A stretch of DNA of 64,000 nt, taken from NCBI GenBank assembly GCA_949316495.1, contig OX439004.1, positions 39,376,561 through 39,440,560 on the forward strand, given 5' to 3'. The notes beneath the pieces are model-generated. The model worked only from the letters and a program-made list of their open reading frames with translations, was not told the origin of the DNA and searched no databases. This document shows positions 37,701 through 52,700 of the stretch, piece by piece. Both the position numbers and the translations under genes were made by a program. How positions within the stretch are numbered: the stretch's first letter is position 1; each line of letters opens with the position of its first letter. Origin of the DNA: Amphiduros pacificus (lineage: Eukaryota; Annelida; Polychaeta; Phyllodocida; Hesionidae).

Positions 37701-40700
37701 GGTTACTTACTTGTTTTAATGATTCAAGAATATGTTAACACTAATTCCTGCTTAATATGCTATATATTCTTGCACTAAATTCTTATAAAAAGTCCAATAT
37801 GTTTGTGTGGTCATTCCTCAAGCCCCTGTGCTTGATCATAAGGGTTGATCTATATCATTGCTAGCATATTAACTGATAGAATCCTATTAGTCTATGGCGA
37901 GTAGAGCATGTCATCATAAACTAATGAATGTTATATTAACTTAATACAAAAATATTGTGACTGCAAATAATGACTTAATCTAATGCCTTATAAACACACT
38001 CCAACATAAATGAGGACATTTCCTTTCTTGTGCTTTGTGTAGTATTGATTCTGTGGTTTATTTGGCGCAGTTATTGCCCGCTGTACATGGAGTGTGCAGT
38101 CTGTCAAGACAGGTCCTCAGATCCCCTGCTTACCTATTCTTCTCGCATGAAATTGGACCTTTTCAGACACAAGTGATATATCAACGAGAAAATATCTGTC
38201 AAAATTAATTAAGTTCTGGCCAATGTCACATTTATCAAGTAATATGAACTGTGATTTATCATGTTTGGTTTGGCAATCTTAATTTTATGTCATCATTATT
38301 ATATTAGATGCACATTCAAGTCATGTTAAAAAGCAAGTCAGGTTGTTCCAAGTCTCAAGTACATGTATGACCAGAGAGAGAATTTATAAATAAACTATTG
38401 ACTGCGCTCACATGTTACGGCCATAGACACTTTCCTCCTGTTATGTGCACTGGACTTTCTTCAATGGTCATTTCCATTCAGTTCATATGAATGAGTATAC
38501 ACTAATGAAATGATTCATATCCACCCATACATGGTCAACTGGTCATTTAATTATTATATCTAATTATCAAAGATGGCCTGATAAATCAGCAGTCGACCAG
38601 TCAGCCAGAACACTTTTACATGTTGCAAGCATGTAATTTGATAATATTGGAGAAATCAATATATCAGTAATTATATAATTTTTCTTGCAATAAAAAAGTG
38701 CTAGCAGCTGTTTATTCATAATATTAATGTTTGTCTGAACTTCATCTTAAATTTGTTAATTGAAATGTTGATAAATTAATCTGGGTGTATGACAGATAAT
38801 CATGTTTCAACTTGTTCACAAGTTACTTGTGTTCCTTGATTTATCTGTAATATTTTATTACTTTGACATGCAGATCACAACATTCTGTCCGAATAAAAAT
38901 AAAAAATCTCAATCTGGTCAATTTGAATGTGGATATAGACCAATTGTGCTCGGCAGGTTATGAGAGAGAAAGGCCTAGCATACTTGGGTAAGGTGGTAGC
39001 ATTATGGCAATGGTGTATTCACAATCAATCAGCACACAAAATATGATAAAACTAATACAGGCAAAAACTTGATTTGGGGAGGACCATTAAGTAATCCAGG
39101 GGAAGCATGGAGGAAATTGTTAAAAAAGATTGCATTAAGGAATTACTTAACTATAATTTTGACTTTTGCGAAGGTTAATGTTTTGGTGCAGAATTGTGCA
39201 TACATCATTGGCTTGAAGCCTTAATCACAACAGCAATAATCCAATCATATTTTTTCTGTTTTATTTCCAAACCAAATCACACTAAAAATCCCAACAACCA
39301 TTCACAACACATAAAAACTTCACAAAACCACCAACTGACAGTGCCCTCTGGTGATGGACTTACAAGTTGTTTTTTCGCATCTTTCTCTGCTTTCAGGGCT
39401 CGTGTTAGTGCCTGGATGGGAGTGTTAGTGAGGGACAATATTATCAAAATGATAATCATGCATTTACATTACATCTAGGAATGCATAGGTTCATTCAACA
39501 GATTATCTATTTAAAAAAATGTCCAAATGTGAAACTAAATTTATTCTTTTACTTCTTTCGTTTTTTATTACAAATTCAAATGATATATCAACCTGTGCAT
39601 TCCTGTTAATTCAATAGAAATATAATGTGAGTAAAATATAGAATATAAAATAATAATGCTCAAATGATATCTGATCATGCTTTACAATGAATTGAACATC
39701 ACAAATAATAGGGTCACTCGAAAAAAAGGCGAAAGATTATTTATTTACAGTTTCCAAAGCAGAGTTATGTATCTTATGACAGCATATGAGATATTTTTAT
39801 TTTTGTGATATTGCACTTGACATTCTGTATATACCTAAATTCTACTCAAATATTGGGTGTATTGAACACACCTTATTGTCTCTCAAAATGAACTACCAAG
39901 GTAATATGTGGTGTTAATCCAGACATTATTGGGCAAAACATTCTGAGTACAGAACAAAATTGAAATTCACAAACATTGTTCAAAATATGATAAACGTCAA
40001 TCATAAAAGCTTTCAAAAGGCAATATCCAATCAAAGAATAAGACAGAAATATTACTGACACATGCCACCTATCACCTTTAGCAATTTTATATTACCAAAC
40101 AATAGGAAAACACAAAACAAGTGAAATATACATGATCCAGAATGTGGCATGTCTCAACCATAGCTGATTTCAAATATCTTATTAAAAAAAGACAAGAATA
40201 TTGATACTGCACACTTTCCATCAATCAGAGATGAAGAGATAAGGGAATCATATACATGATTCAGAATGTGACATGTGTCAATCATAGCAAATTTCATAGG
40301 CAACATCCAATCAAAGAAGATGTTGGGAATATAAGAAACCGACACGTGACACCTGTCAAAAAGATCAATTTCACACTATTGACCAATCAGAGAATAGGAC
40401 ACAAATGAAATATACATGATTCAGAATGTGACATGTGTCAATCATAGCTGATTTCAAAGGCAACATCCAATCAAAGAAGAGGTTAGAATATAAGAAACTG
40501 ACACATGACACCTGTCAAAAAGATCAATTTCACACTATTGACCAATCCGAGAATAGGACACAAATGAAATATACATGATTCAGAATGTGACATGTGTCAA
40601 TCATAGCTGATTTCAAAGGCAACATCCAATCAAAGAAGAGGTTAGAATATAAGAAACTGACACATGACACCTGTCAAAAAGATCAATTTCACACTATTGA

Positions 40701-43700
40701 CCAATCCGAGAATAGGACACAAATGAAATATACATGATTCAGAATGTGACATGTGTCAATCATAGCTGATTTCAAAGGCAACATCCAATCAAAGAAGAGG
40801 TTAGAATATAAGAAACTGACACATGACAACTGTCAAAAAGATCAATTTCACACTATTGACCAATCAGAGAATAGGACACAAATGAAATATACATGATTCA
40901 GAATGTGACATGTGTCAATCACAGCTGATTTCAAAGGCAACATCCAATCAAAGAAGAGGTTAGAATATAAGAAACTGACACATGACACCTGTCAAAAAGA
41001 TCAATTTCACACTATTGGCCAATCAGAGAATAGGACACAAATGAAATATACATGATTCAGAATGTGACATGTGTCAATCATAGCTGATTTCAAAGGCAAC
41101 ATCCAATCAAAGAAGAGGTTAGAATATAAGAAACTGACACATGACACCTGTCAAAAAGATCAATTTCACACTATTGACCAATCCGAGAATAGGACACAAA
41201 TGAAATATACATGATTCAGAATGTGACATGTGTCAATCATAGCTGATTTCAAAGGCAACATCCAATCAAAGAAGAGGTTAGAATATAAGAAACTGACACA
41301 TGACACCTGTCAAAAAGATCAATTTCACACTATTGACCAATCCGAGAATAGGACACAAATGAAATATACATGATTCAGAATGTGACATGTGTCAATCACA
41401 GCTGATTTCAAAGGCAACATCCAATCAAAGAAGAGGTTAGAATATAAGAAACTGACACATGACACCTGTCAAAAAGATCAATTTCACACTATTGACCAAT
41501 CAGAGAATAGGACACAAATGAAATATACATGATTCAGAATGTGACATGTGTCAATCACAGCTGATTTCAAAGGCAACATCCAATCAAAGAAGAGGTTAGA
41601 ATATAAGAAACTGACACATGACACCTGTCAAAAAGATCAATTTCACACTATTGACCAATCCGAGAATAGGACACAAATGAAATATACATGATTCAGAATG
41701 TGACATGTGTCAATCATAGCTGATTTCAAAGGCAACATCCAATCAAAGAAGAGGTTAGAATATAAGAAACTGACACATGACACCTGTCAAAAAGATCAAT
41801 TTCACACTATTGACCAATCCGAGAATAGGACACAAATGAAATATACATGATTCAGAATGTGACATGTGTCAATCATAGCTGATTTCAAAGGCAACATCCA
41901 ATCAAAGAAGAGGTTAGAATATAAGAAACTGACACATGACACCTGTCAAAAAGATCAATTTCACACTATTGACCAATCCGAGAATAGGACACAAATGAAA
42001 TATACATGATTCAGAATGTGACATGTGTCAATCACAGCTGATTTCAAAGGCAACATCCAATCAAAGAAGAGGTTAGAATATAAGAAACTGACACATGACA
42101 CCTGTCAAAAAGATCAATTTCACACTATTGACCAATCAGAGAATAGGACACAAATGAAATATACATGATTCAGAATGTGACATGTGTCAATCATAGCTGA
42201 TTTCAAAGGCAACATCCAATCAAAGAAGAGGTTAGAATATAAGAAACTGACACATGACACCTGTCAAAAAGATCAATTTCACACTATTGACCAATCAGAG
42301 AATAGGACACAAATGAAATATACATGATTCAGAATGTGACATGTGTCAATCATAGCTGATTTCAAAGGCAACATCCAATCAAAGAAGAGGTTAGAATATA
42401 AGAAACTGACACATGACACCTGTCAAAAAGATCAATTTCACACTATTGACCAATCCGAGAATAGGACACAAATGAAATATACATGATTCAGAATGTGACA
42501 TGTGTCAATCATAGCTGATTTCAAAGGCAACATCCAATCAAAGAAGAGGTTAGAATATAAGAAACTGACACATGACACCTGTCAAAAAGATCAATTTCAC
42601 ACTATTGACCAATCCGAGAATAGGACACAAATGAAATATACATGATTCAGAATGTGACATGTGTCAATCATAGCTGATTTCAAAGGCAACATCCAATCAA
42701 AGAAGAGGTTAGAATATAAGAAACTGACACATGACACCTGTCAAAAAGATCAATTCCACACTATCGACCAATCAGAAAATAGGCCAAAATGAAATATACA
42801 TGATTCGGAATGTGACATGTGTCAATCATTGCTGATTTCAAAGGCAACATCCAATAGGAATATAGAATACTGACAAATGTAACCTGTCACCATGATCAAT
42901 TCCACCCTATCAACCGATCATAGAATAGGACACAAGTAAAATTTACATGATTCTGAATGTGACATGTGTCAATCATAGCTGATGTCAAGTTTTGTGGCAA
43001 TCCATGATATTGACATGAATGTGTAAAGTTATGAGGCAGGTTTGAGAGTCTGTTAGGAGTTCAAACCTTGACTTAAGGTCTATAATCCACAATGAAAAAC
43101 TGGGACAGACTTATGTTTTTTTGGCTTAAATGTGTTCAAAGTAATGTTATTTGTTAATTTAGCACAGAAAAAGTAAACTTAACCAGCTAGTCTTATTGTT
43201 TTATTATTTAAATTGAACGTGTTTCAACGGTAGTTTCGACTCAGTTTTTGCAGCTGGCGACTTATATCACCTATCTGGGCTTTGCCGATGGTGGTTGGAG
43301 AACATTTCTTATCAATTGAAGAAAGTTGCATAATATTCAGTCTGAATTCATTGACAGTTAGAGTTTATATACTGTGCTAGCAGGATGTTGCATAATTATG
43401 ACATTATATTAACATTTTAACAATATATGACAGAGAAGACCACCTGCCTCTGTTATCGTTTGGTTTGTCCGCCATGTGTGCTGAATGGGAAATACCCCCC
43501 ACTGGCGTCATAGCCTCACTCTCATCCTGGAATCCCCCAGAGCCGAAGGCAGTTACGGAAATATACGAGACCACACGAAGTTCTCCCCAGATGCTTCAAA
43601 CTGATTGTGGATTATAGACCTTAATTCCCAGAGGTTAAATAGGTCAACATCAAACTGAGATTTTTTCCCATTCAATTCATCTGTAAAGTAACAATTTGGT

Positions 43701-46700
43701 AACAATCTAGGCCTTTATAGGCAAATCAAAACACCTGCAGGTCATTTTGACTTTAGCCTTATTAGAAAGGTTATTAAAGTCATAGGATGGATATTTAAAA
43801 TTTGGTCCAAGACTTTGGTGCCAATCAATTGTTTTGAGCAAGTTATATAAGTACTTTCAAGACATATTGACGTAACCTTGAATTGGGATTATCATCACTG
43901 TCAAAACTGTGCTGAGCCTGTGAAAAGTCATTGCATAAATGTTATGGTATCATCATATAATAATGGCAATGATTCTGACCTGTGTTCTCTGAGCTAGCTC
44001 CTCCTCAGCTTGCTGAAGTTGTCGCCTTGGTACCATGTCAGGCTTAGGGCTGCGACGTTCCACTGCCACACGTAACCTCTCCACCAAGTCTGAAAGAAGC
44101 CATCATCTGTACAACACCATCCCAATCTCATCCATACCTTAAGTATATACGGATGCAAATATCTATGCTTATTAAAGTAATCACTCATTGGTAACACTTA
44201 TAATTTGATATATTAAAGAAAGGGAACTTTAAAGTGTGAAATATGAATGCTGTGAACATACCGTCTTTGTTGTGGAGTTCATTATGCAGCCTGGCGACCT
44301 CGTCCTTGACGGCCTGTAGTTCTGCCAGCTTGGCGGCAGACACCTCATCTCTCTGCTCCGACCCTCCTTGCCCAGGCTGCAGCTTACTGAACAGCTTGTC
44401 CTTCTCCCGTGCACTCTCCACCAGTGCCTTCAATATACCAACAATGGTGATAATCAAATCATCATCTACAGAAAACTTTATACACATACCTCATGAAATA
44501 GTATCAAGATGATTGCTTTGATATATTCATTGAGTCTGACCCCTCACCTCTATAGTTTTATCTTTCTCATTGATGGCCGATCTCATCTTGTCTAACATTT
44601 CCTGCTGTTGCTCCTCTGTCCATGATGCACGATTCTCCATTGTCTACAATTTATTGAAAATATTAAATCTAATATGGAAAATGTCTCATGGTGACCATGT
44701 TATACAAATTGGACCAGGTACGTCTTCACTGACAGACCCAATTTCCCACAGAACTATTGCAAACCAGAACCATATGCTGTTCTACGCCCAATCCAAAGAG
44801 TAAATTAAAGAAATGACTGACCTTGGAAGCCAGCTACCTTTTATCAGAGCAATTGATAGAATTCTGAGTTCAGATAATAATCCTACCTGTATTTCGTAGT
44901 CCTTCTTGTTGAGGTCTGCCTGAAGGTTCTGCATCTGTCTGTTTACTTCAGCAACCTCCTTGTTGCATCGCTCCTGGGTATCCTAAATATGATAATCACA
45001 ATATTCTATAATACTCCATCGATTCTACCAGGCTAATTTACACACACAAAAAATGTGAGTCTAGATTATTGTTATCTTCCTGGAAAATTCAGTTGGTTAA
45101 AACATCACTTTCAGAAACATTGGTGTATTCACAAAGGTTCCAACAGAGTAGGACAAACTTTAAGCCCAGTATAAACTTAAACAACTTTCTGACCCTCAGT
45201 CCCGCTATCTGAGTGTGGGGTGACTGGTTAGTATGATCAGAACACAGGCCAGGGATCTGGATAATTAGTCCTCTAATATTGAAAAATATTTGTTGAGCAT
45301 AAATGCAAACAAATGATTAATTTTAACCATGATCAATTAATGAAACAAAAGAGTGCTAATATTTAGATTTTTACCACAAGTTAATTCTCCTGACCTTGTT
45401 ATTTAAAAGCGTATTTACTGCCAACTTTGGTCATAATCTTGTCCATATATATAATCAGAGGGGTTAATATCAGTTTATATATCCTGCACTAATCCTGACC
45501 AAGTATCACTTGGGATTAGACAATGTTTGTCTGAGTATGGCAACTTCAAAGGGTCACGGCATGGCACAGTCTTCATGTCAATATCATTACTATCCGGTAT
45601 TAAAACCATTTATTTGCATTCACAATATTGACCTCTGTGTTCCTGAAACACAGACTATTCACAACCTCTCAATAAGCACCAATTGAGTGCTCCACATATC
45701 TTTATTTTAAAAGGGTGTAAAATTTAACATTTTTTGTAAGTTAATATTTTGTGCAAATATATTGTGTCAGTTTTCTATGAATAGGTTGTGACATGTTTGT
45801 AATATCATATCCAAATTGTGTCTTGTTTGACCTATAAATATGTCAATGCACCAGGTGGCAGCATCGACTACTTTGCTTGGCAATCATTACAATCATCTTT
45901 CAAACATTACAAATAAAACATGATATCATTCTTGATTTGGAACCACTACCCTTGTCCTGTGAATCATGGTAATAATATTATTCTCAAATACTCAAAGCAC
46001 AATCAGCTTATAACAAAGATCAAACTTTAAAGATGTGGTGATGACAATAATAACATAAACTTGAAGGTTTGAAATATTTTGCTTCATAGCTCAAATTATA
46101 TTTGGGCAATTTATCAACAGCAAGTGTTTTAAATGATTGTGTCAGTGTTTATTTACATTCCAGAAACAGCACTGCCAAACAGCACTGCCTGTTTTTGAAA
46201 TGTTGATTGGAAATTGGAAAAAATGGTATGTATTTCCTTTTTTTCCCTGTAACATAATCAACCATGTTTTACAGATTGTATACTTTCTTATTACTGTAAA
46301 GTGCAGTATATTCATGTCACCTTGATTTCTTCGTCCCTGGCACGTAGTTTAGCCAGTAGATCCCCTATGGCTTGCTCATTTGACTCGGCAGATTTACTTC
46401 GCTCAGACATCATTTCCTAAATATAATAGTTAAGATGATTTCAGAACTGTACCATTATATTTGTTGATTAAAATATGTCAGCAATCAAATTTGGGAAGAT
46501 CTGTTTTTAGGTGGAAGCCATTTTAATTCTGGGTTGATGGACTTTTCTGAAAGTCTCATGTGAATTAATAAAATAAAAAATATATAGTGAGGTGGTGTCC
46601 TCTGGTGGCCATACCTGCAATAGTTTCTCTTTGTCCTGGAGTCTTTCCTGCAGTTGTTTCACCAGGCTGTCAGGAGCATTGCTACTTTCATTGACTGCAG

Positions 46701-49700
46701 CCTGCAAAAAATGTACCAACAATGAATACAAGTAGATTCATAATTGTAAATGCAAAAAAATGAAGCAGTGAAACTACATTCATAACTTTTTATCTGTATG
46801 AAAATCGCTATAAATCCTTTTGAAATGATTTTATCTGATATGATAAGTGCATCATGAGGTAGAGTATTAGTAAGGTGCAGGGTGTTCTGACCTGTAGGCT
46901 GGAGTCCTTGGCGGCCAGGGACTTGCTCAGCCTCTCTATCATGGCTTCCTTCTCCTCTATGCCACGCTGGTGACTGTCTGCAGCATCCTGAACAATAAAA
47001 ACATGCCACCTTAATATCTTGGTATGGACTCTACATTGTGTACTAAATTTAACACGATCTCCTTGGCAAGACAATTGTGACCTTGAAATATTTCACACAT
47101 AAGATTCCTTGTATTTCATTTTATTTTGTTTTCATCCTTCTAAATGAGGAAATAAAGCAATCATACATTATTCCCAGACTATTCTACCTTCAAACCAAAT
47201 AGCTTTATTCTATAATCATGATTACTGAAATATCTCATGTAGGACTGGGTCAACAATTCATGATCCATTTCAAATTCCAGTCATGTCACCCTTGTTACTA
47301 CCCCCTTTTTTAACCCATGCAGTTGCACACCTATGTCTGGGAGTGTTTTGCCCCTGAATCTATTAGCCGGAATAAATGGAATAAATGGAATAAATGTGGC
47401 CCAATTTAAAATTCAGAATCTGACCTTCTCAATTTCCATAGTTAATTATTACATCATAATAATATGTCTCTATAAAACAAGAAACAAATTCACACTTTAT
47501 TAGCTCCATATTAAATCCAGAGCTGTAAAACCAAAAGGTGGTCCAGATTATGATATGTACCGTTTTGGGGTCAATAATGATTCTAATCCATATTTTCTGG
47601 GATTTAATTAACCCCTTTGTGTTGTAATGTGCAATAAATTCAAAACCACACTGTCCACCAGAGGCACACACAAACTATTAGGATCACCAGGTCGCCCTCT
47701 GGTGGAGTTTGATTCAAAACTTGTTTCTTATTGGCTAGTACTGCTAACATCTCCTTGACAAAATAGCTGATACCAGCAAAAGATTATCATAAATTCAGAA
47801 AAATGGATAATAGTAATAATTAATTTTAGAATATTGTTCCAAACATTTTATTAATGTCTTATATTAATTAATATTAATGATATTTAAAATGCACATCCAC
47901 TTAATGTAAAGATTTCCTTCTGCTTTAAGACATCTGTTGCAAATTAATTACGAGTTGGATAATGCATGTATACTGATAAAATCTTCCTGGTCTTTTGTTA
48001 AAATATAGTTATTTTCCAAATATAATTAAAAATATAATGCATATCACAAAAGAGAAAAATAGAATTCTGTTCCCAGATAAACTGCAGCAGGACAAAATCA
48101 GTCTTCAGGAGATGTCTCTCTATATATCTCTTTCCTGCTTCCCACAGAAAGCTATTGACTCTGTGGGCCAAAGTGATGTTGACAAGATAAAGTAAAATGT
48201 AGGCAGTCTAATTGAAATGATATGGTCAAACAGGTTATGGCTGAATAGGGGAACCGTCAAACAAGGGCCTATGCAAATCAGCCAGTCACTTTTGAAAGTA
48301 ATTATATTTGTCCGGGTGTGATACAAAGCAAATAATCACTTCAGTCACAATAATGACATGCAAGAAAGCACAAATTAACAAAAAAATAACATCACCTTTT
48401 TACCTGTCTAATTTGTATTAGCAATACAACGAAAGCTATTAAACCTGCCCCAGTGATCAGATATGGCTCGGGTAAATAATGCTCTTGACACTTTAATCAT
48501 TTCAACATGAAATGTTCAAAAAGGAAAAATGATGAATTCTCAAATAGTACAGTACAAAGCCTGCAAAAAATTATCAAGATTTTGAACATGACCTCAAATA
48601 GATCTGAATGATTGATCAACAATGTAACATTTAAAAATAATTATACAAACAAATAAAAAAATGATAAAAAAACAAAAAACAACTGGTGTTCTAGATCATA
48701 GTATTGATGATTACAAGGTGAATGAGCTCTTGTGGCGGCATTGATGATCGGCAGATTGTTTGTGGAAAGTCAATACAGTTGTTGACCTTGTTCACCCGTT
48801 ATTATCATGCTAATGCTATGTCAAACATACCACTTACACCACTTCCCTCCCACCACACACAATGTTTACACAGATCACAAATCATATACTCATCTACTAC
48901 CGATTGTAACAATCACACTATATGACCTAATAAAACATTTTTTGTAACATGATTTATTTAATATAAAGAATTTAAAAAAAATTTACCTCCAGTGCCCTCT
49001 GTTGAGCTTTTAGTGCATTAGCCAGTTGTTTCATGGTCTGTTCTTTCTCCTTCGCCTCATTCTCAAGTGTCTGAAGTAAGATGGAAAGTTTCTGTGTGAG
49101 TACGATGTTCTCATGTTCACTGGTACCCTCACCTTCACACTTACACATGCAAAGTAACAAGTTTAAATGTTCAGAGAAACGGTCAAACTTGTCACAAATC
49201 CCGACATTTGCATCATTTGATACACACAAATCATCATTCTCATCTACTGTCATTGTCTTTTTTATAATACCATTTTTTCCATTTTCAACATGCTTGAAAA
49301 ATTTGCCATTTTCAGTCTCCTTTCCGAGTCCATTTTTCTTCTCATTCATGGCATTCGTGTCCAATAGAGTGAGTTTTTCCAGAAACAACCTAATGTCTAA
49401 TCCATACGAACCATTAAGGCAATTCACTCCATTTCCTTTCAATCCATTAAGGATTCCATTTTTTCCATTTTTCTTCTGGAGACCATTTGATCCCAAATTT
49501 AACGCATTCTCAATTGACTGTATTCCAGCTGATTGTGGTATTACTGTTCTCATCTTATTTGGTTGAACTGTATCATCCTTATCACTTCTCATGAAGTCGA
49601 GAAATCTTGCTGTAAATCGATCACCGATATCCATGTCAATATCCTTAGCTTTACGTTCTGAAGACTCTAAATAATTGAAAATCCTCTGGGAAAATGTCGC

Positions 49701-52700
49701 TGGCTCCTCAAAATGGCCCATTCTGAATGATGTTAGCTCAAACAATGCTGCCGATCCATGCAAGCATAAACGATGGAGCCAAGCTCATGGTCAGATTTTT
49801 CTGCCATTTTTTTAATCTACATTAACCGCACTGTCAGGATGCAATGAACTAATGAAATCTAATCTGTGATGAATCACTTCAGTATCTGCTTTATCAGAAG
49901 TGTTCTCATACGTAGCTATTATAGCGGCGATCTTTACACTAGGATGGCCCAGACATCTATCCAGCATACTTATATATTATAGAACATCAGTGAGGATACC
50001 ATCAGCACCCTATTGATTTATGCACCTTTTTATGTATCCAATTGATATATCCAAATTGCCAGTTCAGACATGTTCTAACATATCATTATTATTATTTTTT
50101 TTTGGGGTGTACAATAACTTTTTTTTTTTTAAAGATTACTAATATCTTTTAAAATCCATTCCAATTTTTCTTGTGCAATCCTTCAATTGTTTGCAGTGGT
50201 GAATGCATTTTGATGTGAAAGTCTTGTTGTATATACTGGCAACATCAGTGTTTGTTTAACAGTGAATATAAAAAAAAATCCGTGAGTGGTTGAAAAAGAC
50301 CCAAGTGAACTTCTCAATCATTCACTTTTGTAATCACATATGATTGTTTTTCCATGTGTGTGTGCGTGGATTGAATACTAAACCTAAAAAAATCATGTTC
50401 TATGTCTTAAATCTCTGCCAAAACCAACATGACTGATCCCACACGAACAGGAAATTTCTACTCAATGAGAAATCATCACTAATAATAAATTTAAATACTC
50501 ATATCCTTCAACAACAATAAAATATCAATCTGACAGTTATATTCCTTCATCAGCATTTATTCCAGCACCTGCCCTTACTTTATCTTCAAAAAAAATATTA
50601 AATTACCCTATCACTAATGTGTGCATTTAATATTGCAGTTATTGTAAAACATTATCCTTGGGCTTCTCCTTAAAAAACTAAACCTGTTTTATATGAAAAG
50701 GTCTTAGAAATTTCAAAGAAGAGGGGATTTACTTCACAGGATATAGTCAGATTAGCAGGGTATCATCTGTTAAGTAACTTAATCCTATGAATTATAAACC
50801 ATCCACATATCATTTACAATAATCCAGGCCCATGCATTAATAACATTCATGATAATGTGACATTATTGCACTTTGAAGCCTCCACTTTAATAAACTGTTC
50901 TTTGTTTTCCTGTGAGATCTCCTAGAAGCAATGTATTCTGTAACAATCCTTCTCCCTGGCGGTAGATAAGGCCTTAACAATGTTGTCCATTTAATCTAAT
51001 TCATGGCTCCTCTTTAACCTTTAGATTGTTAAATCTGCAAACAAACTCAATTTAGAACAGGCAATATTTCAGGATGTAAAGTCCACCAATTCCTGTGACT
51101 GTTGATTCCCAAAGAGAGAGAGATTATCTTAGTTAATCAGAGATACAGTATTCTCCGGATACAAGGTCGGCATCTAAGAATGTTTCTCTTCCGTGAACTT
51201 CTCATCTTTGACTCTTTAACTAATCTCTTCAAATTTACCATGCATAGTTGTTGTGTTTGAATAGTTATCAAGCTCCTATGAAGTAAATCTAGTTACTAAA
51301 TTTTCATCCAGCTGATATCTCTATATAATTAGCTGTCCCTTGGTAATCCACGCAGGTATGTTTCTGTGATATTAACACCGCGCTTATTGCGGTGATCCTG
51401 ACTGCAGTGCCAATATTGTGGAGAGGTATTCATTTCACCAATTTGACCATTTCCCACTTAATAAAGCACTCATACATAAGCAAAGTGAAAAATAATTGAT
51501 GCAAATTGCTGCTCCACACTAACTTTGCTGGTCGATTAGCCACTAAGTGCTGACGTTCTTTTCAATCCTATTTGTAAGGATTTGGCACAAGTGAAAAGTT
51601 GTTGTGCAGACAGAAGCCACATAAATGAACTCTGCCCAACTCCTTCAATGACAAGCATGGCAAATTCAACATTTTGTAAAAGGTTATTGATTTTACCACA
51701 GATTTTTGTGTAACAGCACATATATGTTGAATTATCTCAACATATTTCTTGCAGTTTTTAAGCAGTGGTAATGCTCCCATTTCAATTCATTTTGTTGTAA
51801 TTTCACCACTAAATACTTGCAGCACACAAGCATAAAAGATATTGAAAAAAGTTAGTATAAAGTATCTTTGTATTTGACAGTGAGTTACGTTGGACATTAT
51901 GCATTCTATGCAGAGTGTGTTTACAGTGCCACCAATTATCCAACATTACTTCTTCTCTGCACCACAATCCAAGTGCTAATTTGCCTCTTAAACCTTCCAT
52001 TTGCATTGTTGACCACATGTCAATATGTAACATAAAATACAGAGTATTTTCTCAGTTGTGAATCAAGAGTAGAGACAGTCTTTAGGCATATGGCACTAAC
52101 CTTCACATGTGTAATGTATATCAATAAATAGCAAGTTTTAAGTCATCATGTTTTATGTGCAAATAAAACGTTAGTTCAATTCAACTTGAAAATCAATTTT
52201 TTGCAAAGGAAGTAAAGAAAAGAACCCATCCGTCACTGGTAACATGTTATGCTTACTGACAATTAAAATGATATTATCTCTTAAAAAACTTTGTCAACTC
52301 GGAAATATTTGTATTGGAATCCAAACAACAATGCCATGGTCAAATGAATTACAAAAGTAAACAACTGAACAGTACATGTACAAAAATATGTTTATGACAG
52401 GAGCTCAATTACACTTAGGGTCAGTAGACCCCAACCAAGAATGTGTACTTTTATTTGCTTTCAGTACTTTCATCATTTGCTTTAAAAGTATTCAGATTCT
52501 GCTGTATTTTTCATTGCATTCTTTTATATCCTGTTTCACAAACTGGGTATTTTTTCATGACCTTTACTATCTTTTATATTCATTTTTTCATATTTTTTCA
52601 TAACCTTTCATTTTTTTTATCAAAATAGAGACCACTCTTTATAATCATTTCCTGTAGTGTAAATAGCTTTCATAACCTTTAATATCTTTTATATTCATTT

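Noticed and set aside
51376-51394. Hairpin CACCGC-GCTTATT-GCGGTG as a structured RNA
   Set aside because: The stem is only six pairs, the loop matches neither histone stem-loop nor iron-response element, and it is isolated.
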